Part shown: positions 7,660 to 15,055 of the stretch, in pieces
Numbering within the stretch: the stretch's first letter is position 1
How the letters are laid out: each line of letters opens with the position of its first letter
From: CAYGJN01 sp964350135
GTDB taxonomy: Bacteria > Bdellovibrionota > Bacteriovoracia > Bacteriovoracales > Bacteriovoracaceae
Reading direction: 5' to 3'
Length of the DNA stretch: 29,036 bases
Assembly: GCA_964350135.1 (NCBI GenBank)
Contig: CAYGJN010000018.1
Coordinates: 1-29,036, forward strand
Translations under genes and position numbers: made by a program
The notes under the pieces: generated by a model
What the model was told of the DNA's origin: nothing
What the model saw: only the letters and a program-made list of their open reading frames with translations
Databases searched by the model: none

Positions 7660-8213
7660 GATATTTCTCCCACTGCGTGCTTAAGTTGACTTGATAATGC
7701 TCGAGAACGGCCCTTTTTGGCAATAGTCTGCTGCGCACTAGACCTTTGAAGCCCATGACATAGCGCTACCGCAAGAGCATCTGATTCATCATGGCCTGAA
7801 AACTCTCTAACACCAAAAACAAGTTGCAATGATTTTTGCATACGCTCTTTTGTCGCATGCCCATGCCCAGTACTCATTTGCTTAATAAGGTTTGGTGAAT
7901 ACTCATAAATTTTTCCAGGTAATGCATCAACAAGGGCCCCTAGCATAGCACCTCTTGCTTGGGAGAGCTTTATTAGTGCTGTATGGCTTTTAACATAAAT
8001 AAGTGATTCGATGGCCACTTCATCAGGCTGATATTTCACAACCAACTCTTGAGTCATTCTATGAATATCTCCGAGTCGCTCAAGAAACTCTTTACCTTGA
8101 TAAAAATCAATAACCCCAGAGTCGATATAGGTAAACTTTTTGCCTTTTACTTCTATAATGGCAAAACCTGTTTTTCGAGAGCCTGGATCAATTGCAAGGA
8201 TTCTTACTGACAT
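7656..8213 (-). CDS. ruvC: Holliday junction resolvase RuvC
   Basis: RuvC is the dimeric endonuclease that cuts Holliday junctions after RuvAB branch migration. The 185-residue protein has an RNase H-like fold with the expected acidic residues: Asp9 in LAIDPGSRKTG, Glu in DEVAIESLIY, and the two Asp of HDESDALAVALCHG. The basic C-terminal tail (QTIAKKGRSRALSSQLK) is longer than in E. coli RuvC (173 residues). It is the first ruv gene in the order ruvC-ruvA-ruvB. Confidence 0.97.
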   Translation of the reverse strand: MSVRILAIDPGSRKTGFAIIEVKGKKFTYIDSGVIDFYQGKEFLERLGDIHRMTQELVVKYQPDEVAIESLIYVKSHTALIKLSQARGAMLGALVDALPGKIYEYSPNLIKQMSTGHGHATKERMQKSLQLVFGVREFSGHDESDALAVALCHGLQRSSAQQTIAKKGRSRALSSQLKHAVGEIS

Positions 8214-8248
8214 ATATTCAGGTTAGCAATGGAGCTTCCAAATGAATA

Positions 8249-8446
8249 CTAACTTGCTTGGCTTTTTCCTTTTATAAAATGGCCTAAATAAAATCCAAAG
8301 GAGCCTCCAACGAACTGTGCTAGCTCAATACGTCCATAGTCCCCCTGCGTTATGCCAGTCAAAAAACAAAGTCCTACTGTTGCAAGTCCACAAAGCTGTA
8401 AAAAAAGTCCAAAATAAAAAAAGAAAACCGCTAAATTCATATTCAT
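8249..8446 (-). CDS. Small two-span membrane protein, unknown function
   Basis: About 65 residues starting at MNMNLAVFFF; a longer reading from a GTG at 8485 is possible but adds a basic, Cys-containing lead that looks non-coding. No clear ribosome binding site marks either start. Two hydrophobic stretches are visible, one over about residues 4-28 and a shorter one with Gly-rich AQFVGGSFGFYLGHF near the C-terminus, joined by a polar loop TQGDYGR. The tail is basic. Gly patterning is vaguely like small AtpZ/AtpI proteins, but I do not claim homology. It ends 35 bases before ruvC, so it may be the first gene of the ruv transcript. Confidence 0.6.
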   Translation of the reverse strand: MNMNLAVFFFYFGLFLQLCGLATVGLCFLTGITQGDYGRIELAQFVGGSFGFYLGHFIKGKSQAS

Positions 8447-8533
8447 GAGATATCGATGAGCGCATTGTCTGTAAAGCAAAATCACTAGACACTAAATACT
8501 AAACAACTTAGGATCACGTTCATAGGTAATTAA

Positions 8534-9385
8534 ATGTCCCAAATACTTTACTCAAAACCAGTTATTGATAAGGCCCTAGAAGAACTCAAACAAAAAACTA
8601 ATGAGCTGATAACTAGTGGCATAACACCATGCTTGAAGGTAATCCTGGTAGGTGATCATCCCCCTAGTGTGATTTATACTAGAAATAAAAAAAAATTCTG
8701 TGAAAGCTTTGGTGCTCAATGTGAAATCATCAAACTAGATAAAAATATTTCAGCAGAGGATTTTAAAATTGAAGTTGATAAAATAACCAACGACGAAAAT
8801 ACTCATGGCTGTTTTGTGCAACTTCCACTCCCTGCTCAGCTTAAAAAAGTCAGAGTTGATGAATTAATTCCTCCTCAAAAAGATGTAGATGGTTTTCATG
8901 CCGTTAATGTTGGAAAGATATACCAAGGATTTGATGAGAGAGACTTTCTTGCACCATGCACTCCCAAAGGGATCATGACTCTATTAAGACATTATAATAT
9001 TGATATAAATGGTAAAAATGTAACCGTCATTGGAAGATCCCAAATTGTTGGGCGCCCAATGAGCTTAATGATTACAAACCATAATGGAACTGCCACTTTA
9101 TGCCATTCTAAAACTAAAGACTTACAATCAATCTGCAAAAACTCCGATATTATTATTTCTGCTGTGGGAAAAACGAGATTTTTAAATTCAGAATATATCG
9201 GACCTAATAAACCAATTGTTATTGATGTGGGCATGAATATTGATAGTGAAAAAAAACTATGTGGAGATGCCGATTTTGAAAATATCAAAAATCAATGTTC
9301 AGCTATTACTCCAGTACCTGGAGGAGTTGGGCCTCTTACGATATTATCCCTAGCTCAAAACTTAATCTTAGCTACTAAAAAGTGA
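8534..9385 (+). CDS. folD: Bifunctional methylenetetrahydrofolate dehydrogenase/cyclohydrolase FolD
   Basis: FolD interconverts 5,10-methylene-THF, methenyl-THF and 10-formyl-THF in the cytosol using NADP+. The 283-residue protein has the substrate-domain motif YTRNKKK with the catalytic lysine, the QLPLP motif, KDVDGFH, the Rossmann-domain motif VIGRSQIVGRPM, and the C-terminal PVPGGVGPLT signature. AGG lies 7-9 bases before the ATG. gcvT follows at once, linking it to the enzyme that makes methylene-THF from glycine. Confidence 0.97.
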   Translation: MSQILYSKPVIDKALEELKQKTNELITSGITPCLKVILVGDHPPSVIYTRNKKKFCESFGAQCEIIKLDKNISAEDFKIEVDKITNDENTHGCFVQLPLPAQLKKVRVDELIPPQKDVDGFHAVNVGKIYQGFDERDFLAPCTPKGIMTLLRHYNIDINGKNVTVIGRSQIVGRPMSLMITNHNGTATLCHSKTKDLQSICKNSDIIISAVGKTRFLNSEYIGPNKPIVIDVGMNIDSEKKLCGDADFENIKNQCSAITPVPGGVGPLTILSLAQNLILATKK

Positions 9386-9393
9386 ATACATCT

Positions 9394-10455
9394 ATGAAAC
9401 TTCTTAAAACTTCTCTTCATCAAAAACATAAGAATCTTAATGCTAAAATGGTTCCTTTTGCAGGCTTTGACATGCCTATACAGTACTCCTCGGTTAAAGA
9501 TGAGGTTCTTGCAGTGAGAAATAATTGCGGTGTTTTTGATGTTAGCCATATGGGAGAATTTTTTCTAAGAGGCAAACAGGCCATCGCTTGTGCAGACTAT
9601 CTTGTAACTAATAATATTCAAGGAGCTGCAATGAACAAGGCTATCTACTCACCAATGTGCCGTGAAGATGGAACTATTATTGATGATCTCATCATGTATA
9701 AACTTGCAGACGAAGAAATTTTAATTTGTGTTAATGCGGCCAATATAGAAAAGGACAAAGAGTGGATTCAAAAACATATTAAGAACTTCGATGTTCAATT
9801 TAGTGACGAATCTGATCATTTTTCATTACTTGCAGTGCAAGGGCCCAAGGCTACAGAAATACTTTCAACCCTAGAAATTCCTAAACAAAAAGATATTAAA
9901 TATTACGAAGTTGTAAAAACTGAATTTAGAGGTGCATCTATTATTTTAGCTAAAACCGGATATACGGGCGAAGATGGGTATGAAATTTTTTCAGACCATA
10001 AAACTGCAATAGAGATTTGGGACTCACTTCTAGAAAAAAACGTTGTTCCATGCGGTCTTGCATCAAGGGATGTACTAAGAACCGAAGTAGGCTTCCCTTT
10101 ATACGGACAGGATATTCATGATCAGGTTAATCCATATGATAGCGGCCTCAAATGGACCGTTAAGCTTGATGAGAGAGAGTTCATCGGAAAAAATGCTCTT
10201 GAGTCAGGAGACTCTAAATATAAGCTTGTTAAACTTATTTTAGATAAAGGGATTCCTAGGCCTGGCTATGAAGTACTCGATGAGAGTGGAGCCCAAGTAG
10301 GCGTTGTGACATCAGGGACAATGTCAGTAGTTTTAGGGAAGGGAATTGCACTTGCCCATATCGAAAGAAATAAAAAGCCAGAAAAATATGTTGTTAATAT
10401 CAGAAATAGGCATTATGATGCGCAGTCTGTAAAAGGATCATTTCTAAAGCTTTGA
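9394..10455 (+). CDS. gcvT: Glycine cleavage system T protein (aminomethyltransferase)
   Basis: GcvT transfers the methylene group from the aminomethyl-lipoyl arm of GcvH to tetrahydrofolate and releases ammonia. From the ATG at 9394 the protein has 353 residues. Motifs include MVPFAGFDMPIQY near the start, LAVQGPKA, AKTGYTGEDGYEIF, and GLASRDVLRTEVGFPLYGQD. An in-frame GTG at 9382 overlaps the folD stop, but 9394 gives the usual N-terminal length (four residues before TSLH, as E. coli has before TPLY). The gene sits between folD and gcvH, so the folate product passes straight to FolD. Confidence 0.95.
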   Translation: MKLLKTSLHQKHKNLNAKMVPFAGFDMPIQYSSVKDEVLAVRNNCGVFDVSHMGEFFLRGKQAIACADYLVTNNIQGAAMNKAIYSPMCREDGTIIDDLIMYKLADEEILICVNAANIEKDKEWIQKHIKNFDVQFSDESDHFSLLAVQGPKATEILSTLEIPKQKDIKYYEVVKTEFRGASIILAKTGYTGEDGYEIFSDHKTAIEIWDSLLEKNVVPCGLASRDVLRTEVGFPLYGQDIHDQVNPYDSGLKWTVKLDEREFIGKNALESGDSKYKLVKLILDKGIPRPGYEVLDESGAQVGVVTSGTMSVVLGKGIALAHIERNKKPEKYVVNIRNRHYDAQSVKGSFLKL

Positions 10456-10462
10456 GGAAACT

Positions 10463-10852
10463 TTGAGTTATCTAGTACCTGAAGATTTGAAATTCACTAA
10501 AGAACACGAATGGATAAAAATCCAAGACGATGTTGCTATTATTGGTATTACCGACTTTGCCCAATCCTCTCTTGGGGATATTGTATTTGTTGAACTTCCT
10601 GATGTTGGAAGAAATTTATCTCAAAATGAAACTTTTGGTGTTGTTGAGTCTATTAAATCTGTAAGTGATCTCTACTCCCCAATTAGCGGTGAGGTTGTTG
10701 AGATAAATCAAGAAATTGAATCAGGGCCAGAATCTTGTAATCAAGAACCCTATGACTCGTGGCTTGTAAAAATAAGACCTAACGATATGAGTGAGCTTGA
10801 AAAACTTTTTGATGCTCAAACTTATATTACTCACTGTGAAGAACTTTCATAG
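10463..10852 (+). CDS. gcvH: Glycine cleavage system H protein
   Basis: GcvH is the lipoyl carrier that shuttles aminomethyl groups between GcvP and GcvT. The 129-residue protein has the conserved KFTKEHEW start, GITDFAQSSLGDIVFVELP, and the lipoylation site ESIKSVSDLYSP with Lys65. The C-terminal SCNQEPYDSWLVKI is typical. Translation begins at TTG (10463-10465) with GAGGAAA as ribosome binding site, 7 bases after the gcvT stop. No gcvP follows, so the decarboxylase must be encoded elsewhere or the protein may serve mainly in lipoate metabolism. Confidence 0.96.
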   Translation: MSYLVPEDLKFTKEHEWIKIQDDVAIIGITDFAQSSLGDIVFVELPDVGRNLSQNETFGVVESIKSVSDLYSPISGEVVEINQEIESGPESCNQEPYDSWLVKIRPNDMSELEKLFDAQTYITHCEELS

Positions 10853-10922
10853 TTCCACTCTTTTTTATTTATAAACATTTTACACCGAATGCCATTTAGC
10901 CAAATTTCACTTTACGATTTGT

Positions 10923-11276
10923 TTGAATCGGTACATACTGCCTTTCACTTTTCAAAGCAAAACACAAGTCTTAGAGGCAAATAAATTAATGGATAATCTA
11001 GAGTCTATTCAACTGTTTAATACCGCTGTCATTAAGAGCAAAGAAAAAAACATTGATGGAACTTATGAACAAAGACTAAAAGATGTTTGCAGTACGCCAG
11101 TAATTGACGCCTTAGAAAAAGCAGTTATTTATCTTTCAGATTCCCAAAAAATCTCTCGTGATCAAGCAGCTGTTCAGATCATTGAAACTGTTCGCGAGCT
11201 TGATTCGGTATGGCAAGATTATGTAATGATGGAAGGAATTGATAAGCTAAAAACTCTTCTTCGTACCAAGAACTAA
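10923..11276 (+). CDS. Unrecognised cytoplasmic protein, 117 residues
   Basis: I do not recognise this family. The protein has no signal peptide or membrane segment and looks mainly helical and charged. From TTG at 10923 it has 117 residues, but no ribosome binding site precedes that codon. The ATG at 10989 has GAGG 12-15 bases upstream and would give 95 residues starting MDNLESIQLF. It lies 70 bases after gcvH and converges with the TonB-like gene, overlapping its end by 4 bases. The uninterrupted frame and coherent amphipathic helices favour a real gene. Confidence 0.65.
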   Translation: MNRYILPFTFQSKTQVLEANKLMDNLESIQLFNTAVIKSKEKNIDGTYEQRLKDVCSTPVIDALEKAVIYLSDSQKISRDQAAVQIIETVRELDSVWQDYVMMEGIDKLKTLLRTKN

Positions 11277-12190
11277 CTCTTAACAACAAAAGACCATTTT
11301 ATATTTGCAAGGCCACCTTTAATCATACCCCTTGGAGGATTAGGAAATGGACCTGCTTGATTAAATGATTCCACAGCAGCATCGTCTAATTCTTTCTTGC
11401 CGCTACTTCCAACCATTTTCACACCAACGATCTCTCCTGCAGAATTTAAAGTGATAATTAAAGAAGTAATAAAATTTTCATTTGCAGGAAGTCGTCGCCC
11501 ATTTGCATAAATTGCTTTTGCTTTTTCTCTTAATGACCTTCCCCAATATTGCTCAAGCTTACCTCTTATTCTTTCATAAAATCCAAAATACTTAAATTCA
11601 ACAGTATTTAATCTTGTAAAGTCACCAAGAGGCACATCTTCAATAAAGTCATTATTACTGCCCCTTCCCTTAGATTTCGCATCACCATTAAAAAGTCCTT
11701 CTTTTTTGCCTCCAGCTTTAGCAATGGCCTTCTTGGGAGCAATAGGTAAACTACCAAGCTGGGATAAAGAGAGTTTTTCTAATGTTTTAGGCTTTGTACT
11801 AGCCTCTTTACCGTCTCCAACCTTTAAACTTTTGCCATCTTCACCCTTGCCAGCTTTCTTATAGGACTCAATCTTATTAGCGATAGACTCTCTATCAAAA
11901 GATTGAGTCTTTTTTCCAAGAAACCGTGATGATTTATCTAATTTAGAATTTGATGCTTGGTCAGAGTTTACAATTTGTCGTTGAGCTCTTGTTTTTGCTA
12001 ATTTTTCTTTAATTCCTGCAAATTTATCAAAATCAACAATTTCAATTGGACTAGACTCTTGGATAGCCGTCTTATTTGAAAAGTCTAATTCAAACCTTAT
12101 AAAAATTAGGACTGCATGAAGTAGTAAAACACCACATACAATATGTATGATTTTTACTTGAGTTTTATCATTGTGATAACTTAGTTCCAT
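11273..12190 (-). CDS. TonB/TolA-type C-terminal domain protein, inner-membrane anchored
   Basis: This 305-residue protein has one N-terminal membrane helix (about residues 13-32), a long polar periplasmic linker rich in Lys, Gly, Ser and Ala (about 40-200), and a C-terminal TonB-like domain (about 205-305). The domain shows the helix KLEQYWGRSL, the beta segment SLIITLNSAGEIVGVKMVGSSG, the helix DDAAVESFNQAGPFPNPP, and the last strand ANIKWSFVV. Such proteins transmit inner-membrane energy across the periplasm or act as TolA-like stabilisers. No exbB/exbD or tolQR is next to it, so the partner is unknown. A GGAG ribosome binding site lies inside an inverted repeat. Confidence 0.8.
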   Translation of the reverse strand: MELSYHNDKTQVKIIHIVCGVLLLHAVLIFIRFELDFSNKTAIQESSPIEIVDFDKFAGIKEKLAKTRAQRQIVNSDQASNSKLDKSSRFLGKKTQSFDRESIANKIESYKKAGKGEDGKSLKVGDGKEASTKPKTLEKLSLSQLGSLPIAPKKAIAKAGGKKEGLFNGDAKSKGRGSNNDFIEDVPLGDFTRLNTVEFKYFGFYERIRGKLEQYWGRSLREKAKAIYANGRRLPANENFITSLIITLNSAGEIVGVKMVGSSGKKELDDAAVESFNQAGPFPNPPRGMIKGGLANIKWSFVVKS

Positions 12191-12195
12191 TTGCT

Positions 12196-12217
12196 CTCCG
12201 ACATGAATTTATCGGAG
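12196..12217 (-). promoter_or_regulatory. Inverted repeat holding the ribosome binding site of the TonB-like gene
   Basis: CTCCGA (12196-12201) and TCGGAG (12212-12217) form a perfect 6-base stem with a 10-base loop. In the minus-strand mRNA the second arm TCGGAG contains the GGAG Shine-Dalgarno sequence 5 bases before the ATG. Pairing would hide it, so the hairpin could limit translation. It has no T-tract right after it, so it is not a typical terminator. Confidence 0.45.
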
Positions 12218-12275
12218 AAAAGCTAAATTTTCCAAAGAGTAGATACTGAATGATGATAATTTTTCCAGATTAATT

Positions 12276-12827
12276 TTATTGGCTAGTATAATAATCGTCT
12301 TCTTCAAACTGAGAGACTTCCTCTTCTGATATTTTCTGAGTGTTTTGCTCAGAAGTTGATAACTCAGTCCCTGCTACAAAGGCTTCCATATGCGTATTAT
12401 TGTCTTGAGTATCTGCAAGCTTACCTGTTTCTGTATTTACTCTAACATTTAGAATCCCTGAGGGAATCGTAAAATCAAGCTCACCATATTTCTTTAAATA
12501 TGAATCCATATACTTTGCCCAAACCGGCAATGCAGACTTAGATCCAGTTTCTGCCCAACCAAGCGTTTGGTTATTATCAAAACCTGTCCACACTCCAAGA
12601 GTTAAATTATGAGAAAATCCTAAAAACCAAGCATCTACATAATTATTAGTTGTACCTGTCTTGCCGCCAATAAAGGAGCTAACATATCTTGCGTTTCTTC
12701 CAGTACCATTTTGTACAACACCCTTTAAAAGGTTAGTCATTAGATAAGCTAATCTCTTGTCATAAACATAATCTTCTTGAAGACCTTCAGTATAACTTCT
12801 CTTGATTTTTTCAAGCTCACTCATATC
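12276..12827 (-). CDS. Class A penicillin-binding protein, C-terminal part (5' cut by assembly gap)
   Basis: This is the end of the PBP1A-type gene whose N-terminal part lies at 12857-15055. It carries the transpeptidase motif GGKTGTTN, the preceding NLLKGVVQNGTG, the DAWFLGFSHNLTLGVWTGFD segment and a C-terminal acidic Ser/Glu/Gln tail. It has no membrane anchor or glycosyltransferase domain of its own. The ATG at 12824 is probably internal and not a true start, because the frame runs back to the N run. The two parts together contain all transpeptidase motifs in the right order. Confidence 0.9.
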   Translation of the reverse strand, partial: DMSELEKIKRSYTEGLQEDYVYDKRLAYLMTNLLKGVVQNGTGRNARYVSSFIGGKTGTTNNYVDAWFLGFSHNLTLGVWTGFDNNQTLGWAETGSKSALPVWAKYMDSYLKKYGELDFTIPSGILNVRVNTETGKLADTQDNNTHMEAFVAGTELSTSEQNTQKISEEEVSQFEEDDYYTSQ

Positions 12828-12837
12828 NNNNNNNNNN
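12828..12837. other. Assembly gap (10 N)
   Basis: Ten unresolved bases lie inside the linker of the penicillin-binding protein transpeptidase domain. The round number suggests a scaffold placeholder of unknown real length, so the reading frame across it cannot be judged from coordinates. Confidence 0.95.
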
Positions 12838-12856
12838 TTTTTGTCTGGGTTTCTTT

Positions 12857-15055
12857 CTATGTCTCTGTCTCTGTCTCTGGGGCAAGAAGAATTTTTTTGT
12901 TTAAGCTCTCTAAATTCTCGCCTTCTATTATTTCTTCTTCTTTTTTAAAAACAGTAATTTCATATTTCTTATCATAACGATCTGTTACAGAAATTATTGC
13001 TTTGGGATTGATCTTTTTTCCGCCATTTGGAAAAAGAGCATAGTTGGCAGTGAGATTAAGTAGGGAAATACCAAATGACCCCAGGGCCAAACTTAAGTCT
13101 GGATCTAATTTAGCCTCTAGGTCAATTCTGTCTAAAAATTTCAAAATATTATCAACACCAAGATCACTCGCCATTTTTATTGTTGTTACATTTCGACTTA
13201 ATTCTAGCGATCTCCTAAGAGTCATTGCACCTTTAAATTTTCCATCATAATTTCGTGGCTTCCAATTAAGGCTATTATCAACACCACCCAAGGCTTCAGG
13301 CGAGTCTATAATAATTGATGACGGAGTATAGCCATGTTCAAGAGCAGCGGCATATAGAAATGGTTTAAAAGAAGAACCTGGTTGCCTTAATGCTTGAACA
13401 GCCCTGTTAAACTGAGATTTATTAAAGTCTCCTCCTCCTACTAGCGAAACAATTTCTTCACTTTGAGGATTAATTGCAACAAGAGCTCCCTCTACCTCAG
13501 GTTCTTGTTCAAGATAAAATTTGTAAAATCTTTGCTTTTGATATTTTTCTCTTTGCTCTGAGGTTTTTAATTTTTCAACAAAGTTTTTATCAAAATATCT
13601 ATAAGGAGAAACTTTTTTTGCTATGGTTTTAACTAAGATTACATCTCCAACCTTTGCTACTTCACTGGCCCTAGATACCAGAGGTATGTAGTTTCTTTCT
13701 TCACTGATGACTCGCTCTCGCGCCCATGAAAAACCATCTTTAGGAATGAATCCCTTTATTCCTCCAACTGAAACATAAATAAGGTTTTGATATCTATCAA
13801 CATGTTTTACCACTGCTTCGTAAATTTCACCTTTATAAATAAATTGATGTAACTCATCTTTGCTTTTTGAAGCATTATCTGGATAGACTTTTAAAAATCT
13901 AGATTTAGTCATCGTTGTTGCTTCATAACTTCGAATAACTTCCATCTCTTCTTGTGTGTATTGAATTTGATATTCTTTAGCTCCATCAGGGTGAAGTACA
14001 AAATAATTGGAATGCTTTTTATAAAAATCAGTCCTTTGCTCTACTTCAAACTCTTCAATACCCCCATCTTTTTCAATATGCTTCAAAGGGCCTTTATAAC
14101 CTTGTCTTTTATCTATATCTTTAAGACCTTCACTTACAAATTTTTCTGCTTTTTCTTGCAAGCTCCAATCAATGGTAGTTTTAATTTGATAACCATCTCT
14201 TAGAAATGATTCTTCCCCTACTTCATTTACAATCGTTTTACGTATCCATTCAGTAAAATGTCCTCCTTTCATGGGCTCGCCTTTGCGAATCCTAAATCGA
14301 AGTGCTTCCACTAAGGATTTTTTATACTCTTCTTCTGTGATTTTTTGTGTATCAAACAATCTTGAAAGAACATAATTCTGTCTTTTCTTTGCAAAGACAG
14401 GATTGATATAAGGAGAATATCTTCCAGGAGCAACCAAAAGCCCAGCGACTAAGGCTGCTTCTGCAACAGTCACTTCTTCTAATTCTTTATTAAAGTATCC
14501 CTTAAAAGCAGACTTAACACCGTAGTATCCACCGCCAAGATAAACTTGATTTAAATATAGATAAAGAATATCTTCCTTGTTGAATTTTTTTTCTAATTCT
14601 ATTGCCAGCAATATATCTTTTAATTTTCTAGTGATTGTTCTTTCTCTAGTTAAATATAATTGTTTTGCCACTTGCTGAGTTATAGTGCTCCCACCTTGAA
14701 CAAACCTCCCTGCTTGTATATTGGCAATCATGGCCCTTGCAATTCCTAGGTAATCTACACCACTATGATTATAGAAATTTGAATCTTCTGCTGCTATAAA
14801 AGCTTCTACTATTCTTGAAGGGATTTCGTTAAAAGGCACTAGTTGTCTATCTTCTATACCTGTCTCCAACAAAACAACTTCATCTTTAGAATATATTCTT
14901 GAAGAAATAGGAGGGTTAAATTCTGAGAGTCCCTCAACCTTTGGCAATGAGATTTTTAAGTAACCAAGAAAAACAAATCCTATAATTGCACCAAAGATTG
15001 TAGATCCAACCAAAAACGAAATTGTACCTTTTGTTCTATTTGAAAATAACTTCAT
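12857..15055 (-). CDS. mrcA: Class A penicillin-binding protein (PBP1A type), N-terminal part
   Basis: A bifunctional peptidoglycan synthase of the inner membrane. After a membrane helix (about residues 11-33) comes the GT51 glycosyltransferase domain with catalytic Glu90 in AAEDSNFYNH, GGSTITQQVAKQ (121-132), RKLKDILLAIELEKKF and LYLNQVYLGGGYYGV. An OB-like insert follows (about 405-485, with GFIPKDGFSWA), then the transpeptidase with SSFK (561-564, nucleophile Ser561) and SRN (620-622). The KTG motif is in the fragment beyond the gap. This frame ends at a TAG (12859-12857) after three GAGACA repeats. The same frame after the TAG reads KETQTK, much like ETETET before it, so a base error or nonsense change is likelier than a frameshift. 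The start overlaps the stop of the patatin-like lipoprotein (ATGA). Confidence 0.93.
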   Translation of the reverse strand: MKLFSNRTKGTISFLVGSTIFGAIIGFVFLGYLKISLPKVEGLSEFNPPISSRIYSKDEVVLLETGIEDRQLVPFNEIPSRIVEAFIAAEDSNFYNHSGVDYLGIARAMIANIQAGRFVQGGSTITQQVAKQLYLTRERTITRKLKDILLAIELEKKFNKEDILYLYLNQVYLGGGYYGVKSAFKGYFNKELEEVTVAEAALVAGLLVAPGRYSPYINPVFAKKRQNYVLSRLFDTQKITEEEYKKSLVEALRFRIRKGEPMKGGHFTEWIRKTIVNEVGEESFLRDGYQIKTTIDWSLQEKAEKFVSEGLKDIDKRQGYKGPLKHIEKDGGIEEFEVEQRTDFYKKHSNYFVLHPDGAKEYQIQYTQEEMEVIRSYEATTMTKSRFLKVYPDNASKSKDELHQFIYKGEIYEAVVKHVDRYQNLIYVSVGGIKGFIPKDGFSWARERVISEERNYIPLVSRASEVAKVGDVILVKTIAKKVSPYRYFDKNFVEKLKTSEQREKYQKQRFYKFYLEQEPEVEGALVAINPQSEEIVSLVGGGDFNKSQFNRAVQALRQPGSSFKPFLYAAALEHGYTPSSIIIDSPEALGGVDNSLNWKPRNYDGKFKGAMTLRRSLELSRNVTTIKMASDLGVDNILKFLDRIDLEAKLDPDLSLALGSFGISLLNLTANYALFPNGGKKINPKAIISVTDRYDKKYEITVFKKEEEIIEGENLESLNKKILLAPETETET
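12860..12877 (-). repeat. Hexamer tandem repeat, GAGACA x3
   Basis: On the plus strand TGTCTC is repeated three times, followed by a partial TG. On the coding strand it encodes alternating Glu-Thr in the PBP linker. It lies 22 bases from the N run, so the assembly probably broke at a longer low-complexity array. A change in hexamer number would not shift the reading frame. Confidence 0.8.

Noticed and set aside
8486..8533. Glycine or folate riboswitch ahead of folD-gcvT
   Set aside because: The gap is only 48 bases and shows no riboswitch core; too short for a glycine aptamer.
12860..12877. Phase variation by the GAGACA repeat
   Set aside because: Unit length is six bases, so copy-number change keeps the frame; three copies are also few.
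12777..12977. Open frame on the plus strand across the N run
   Set aside because: It contains unresolved bases and lies antisense to the penicillin-binding protein, whose motifs are clear.
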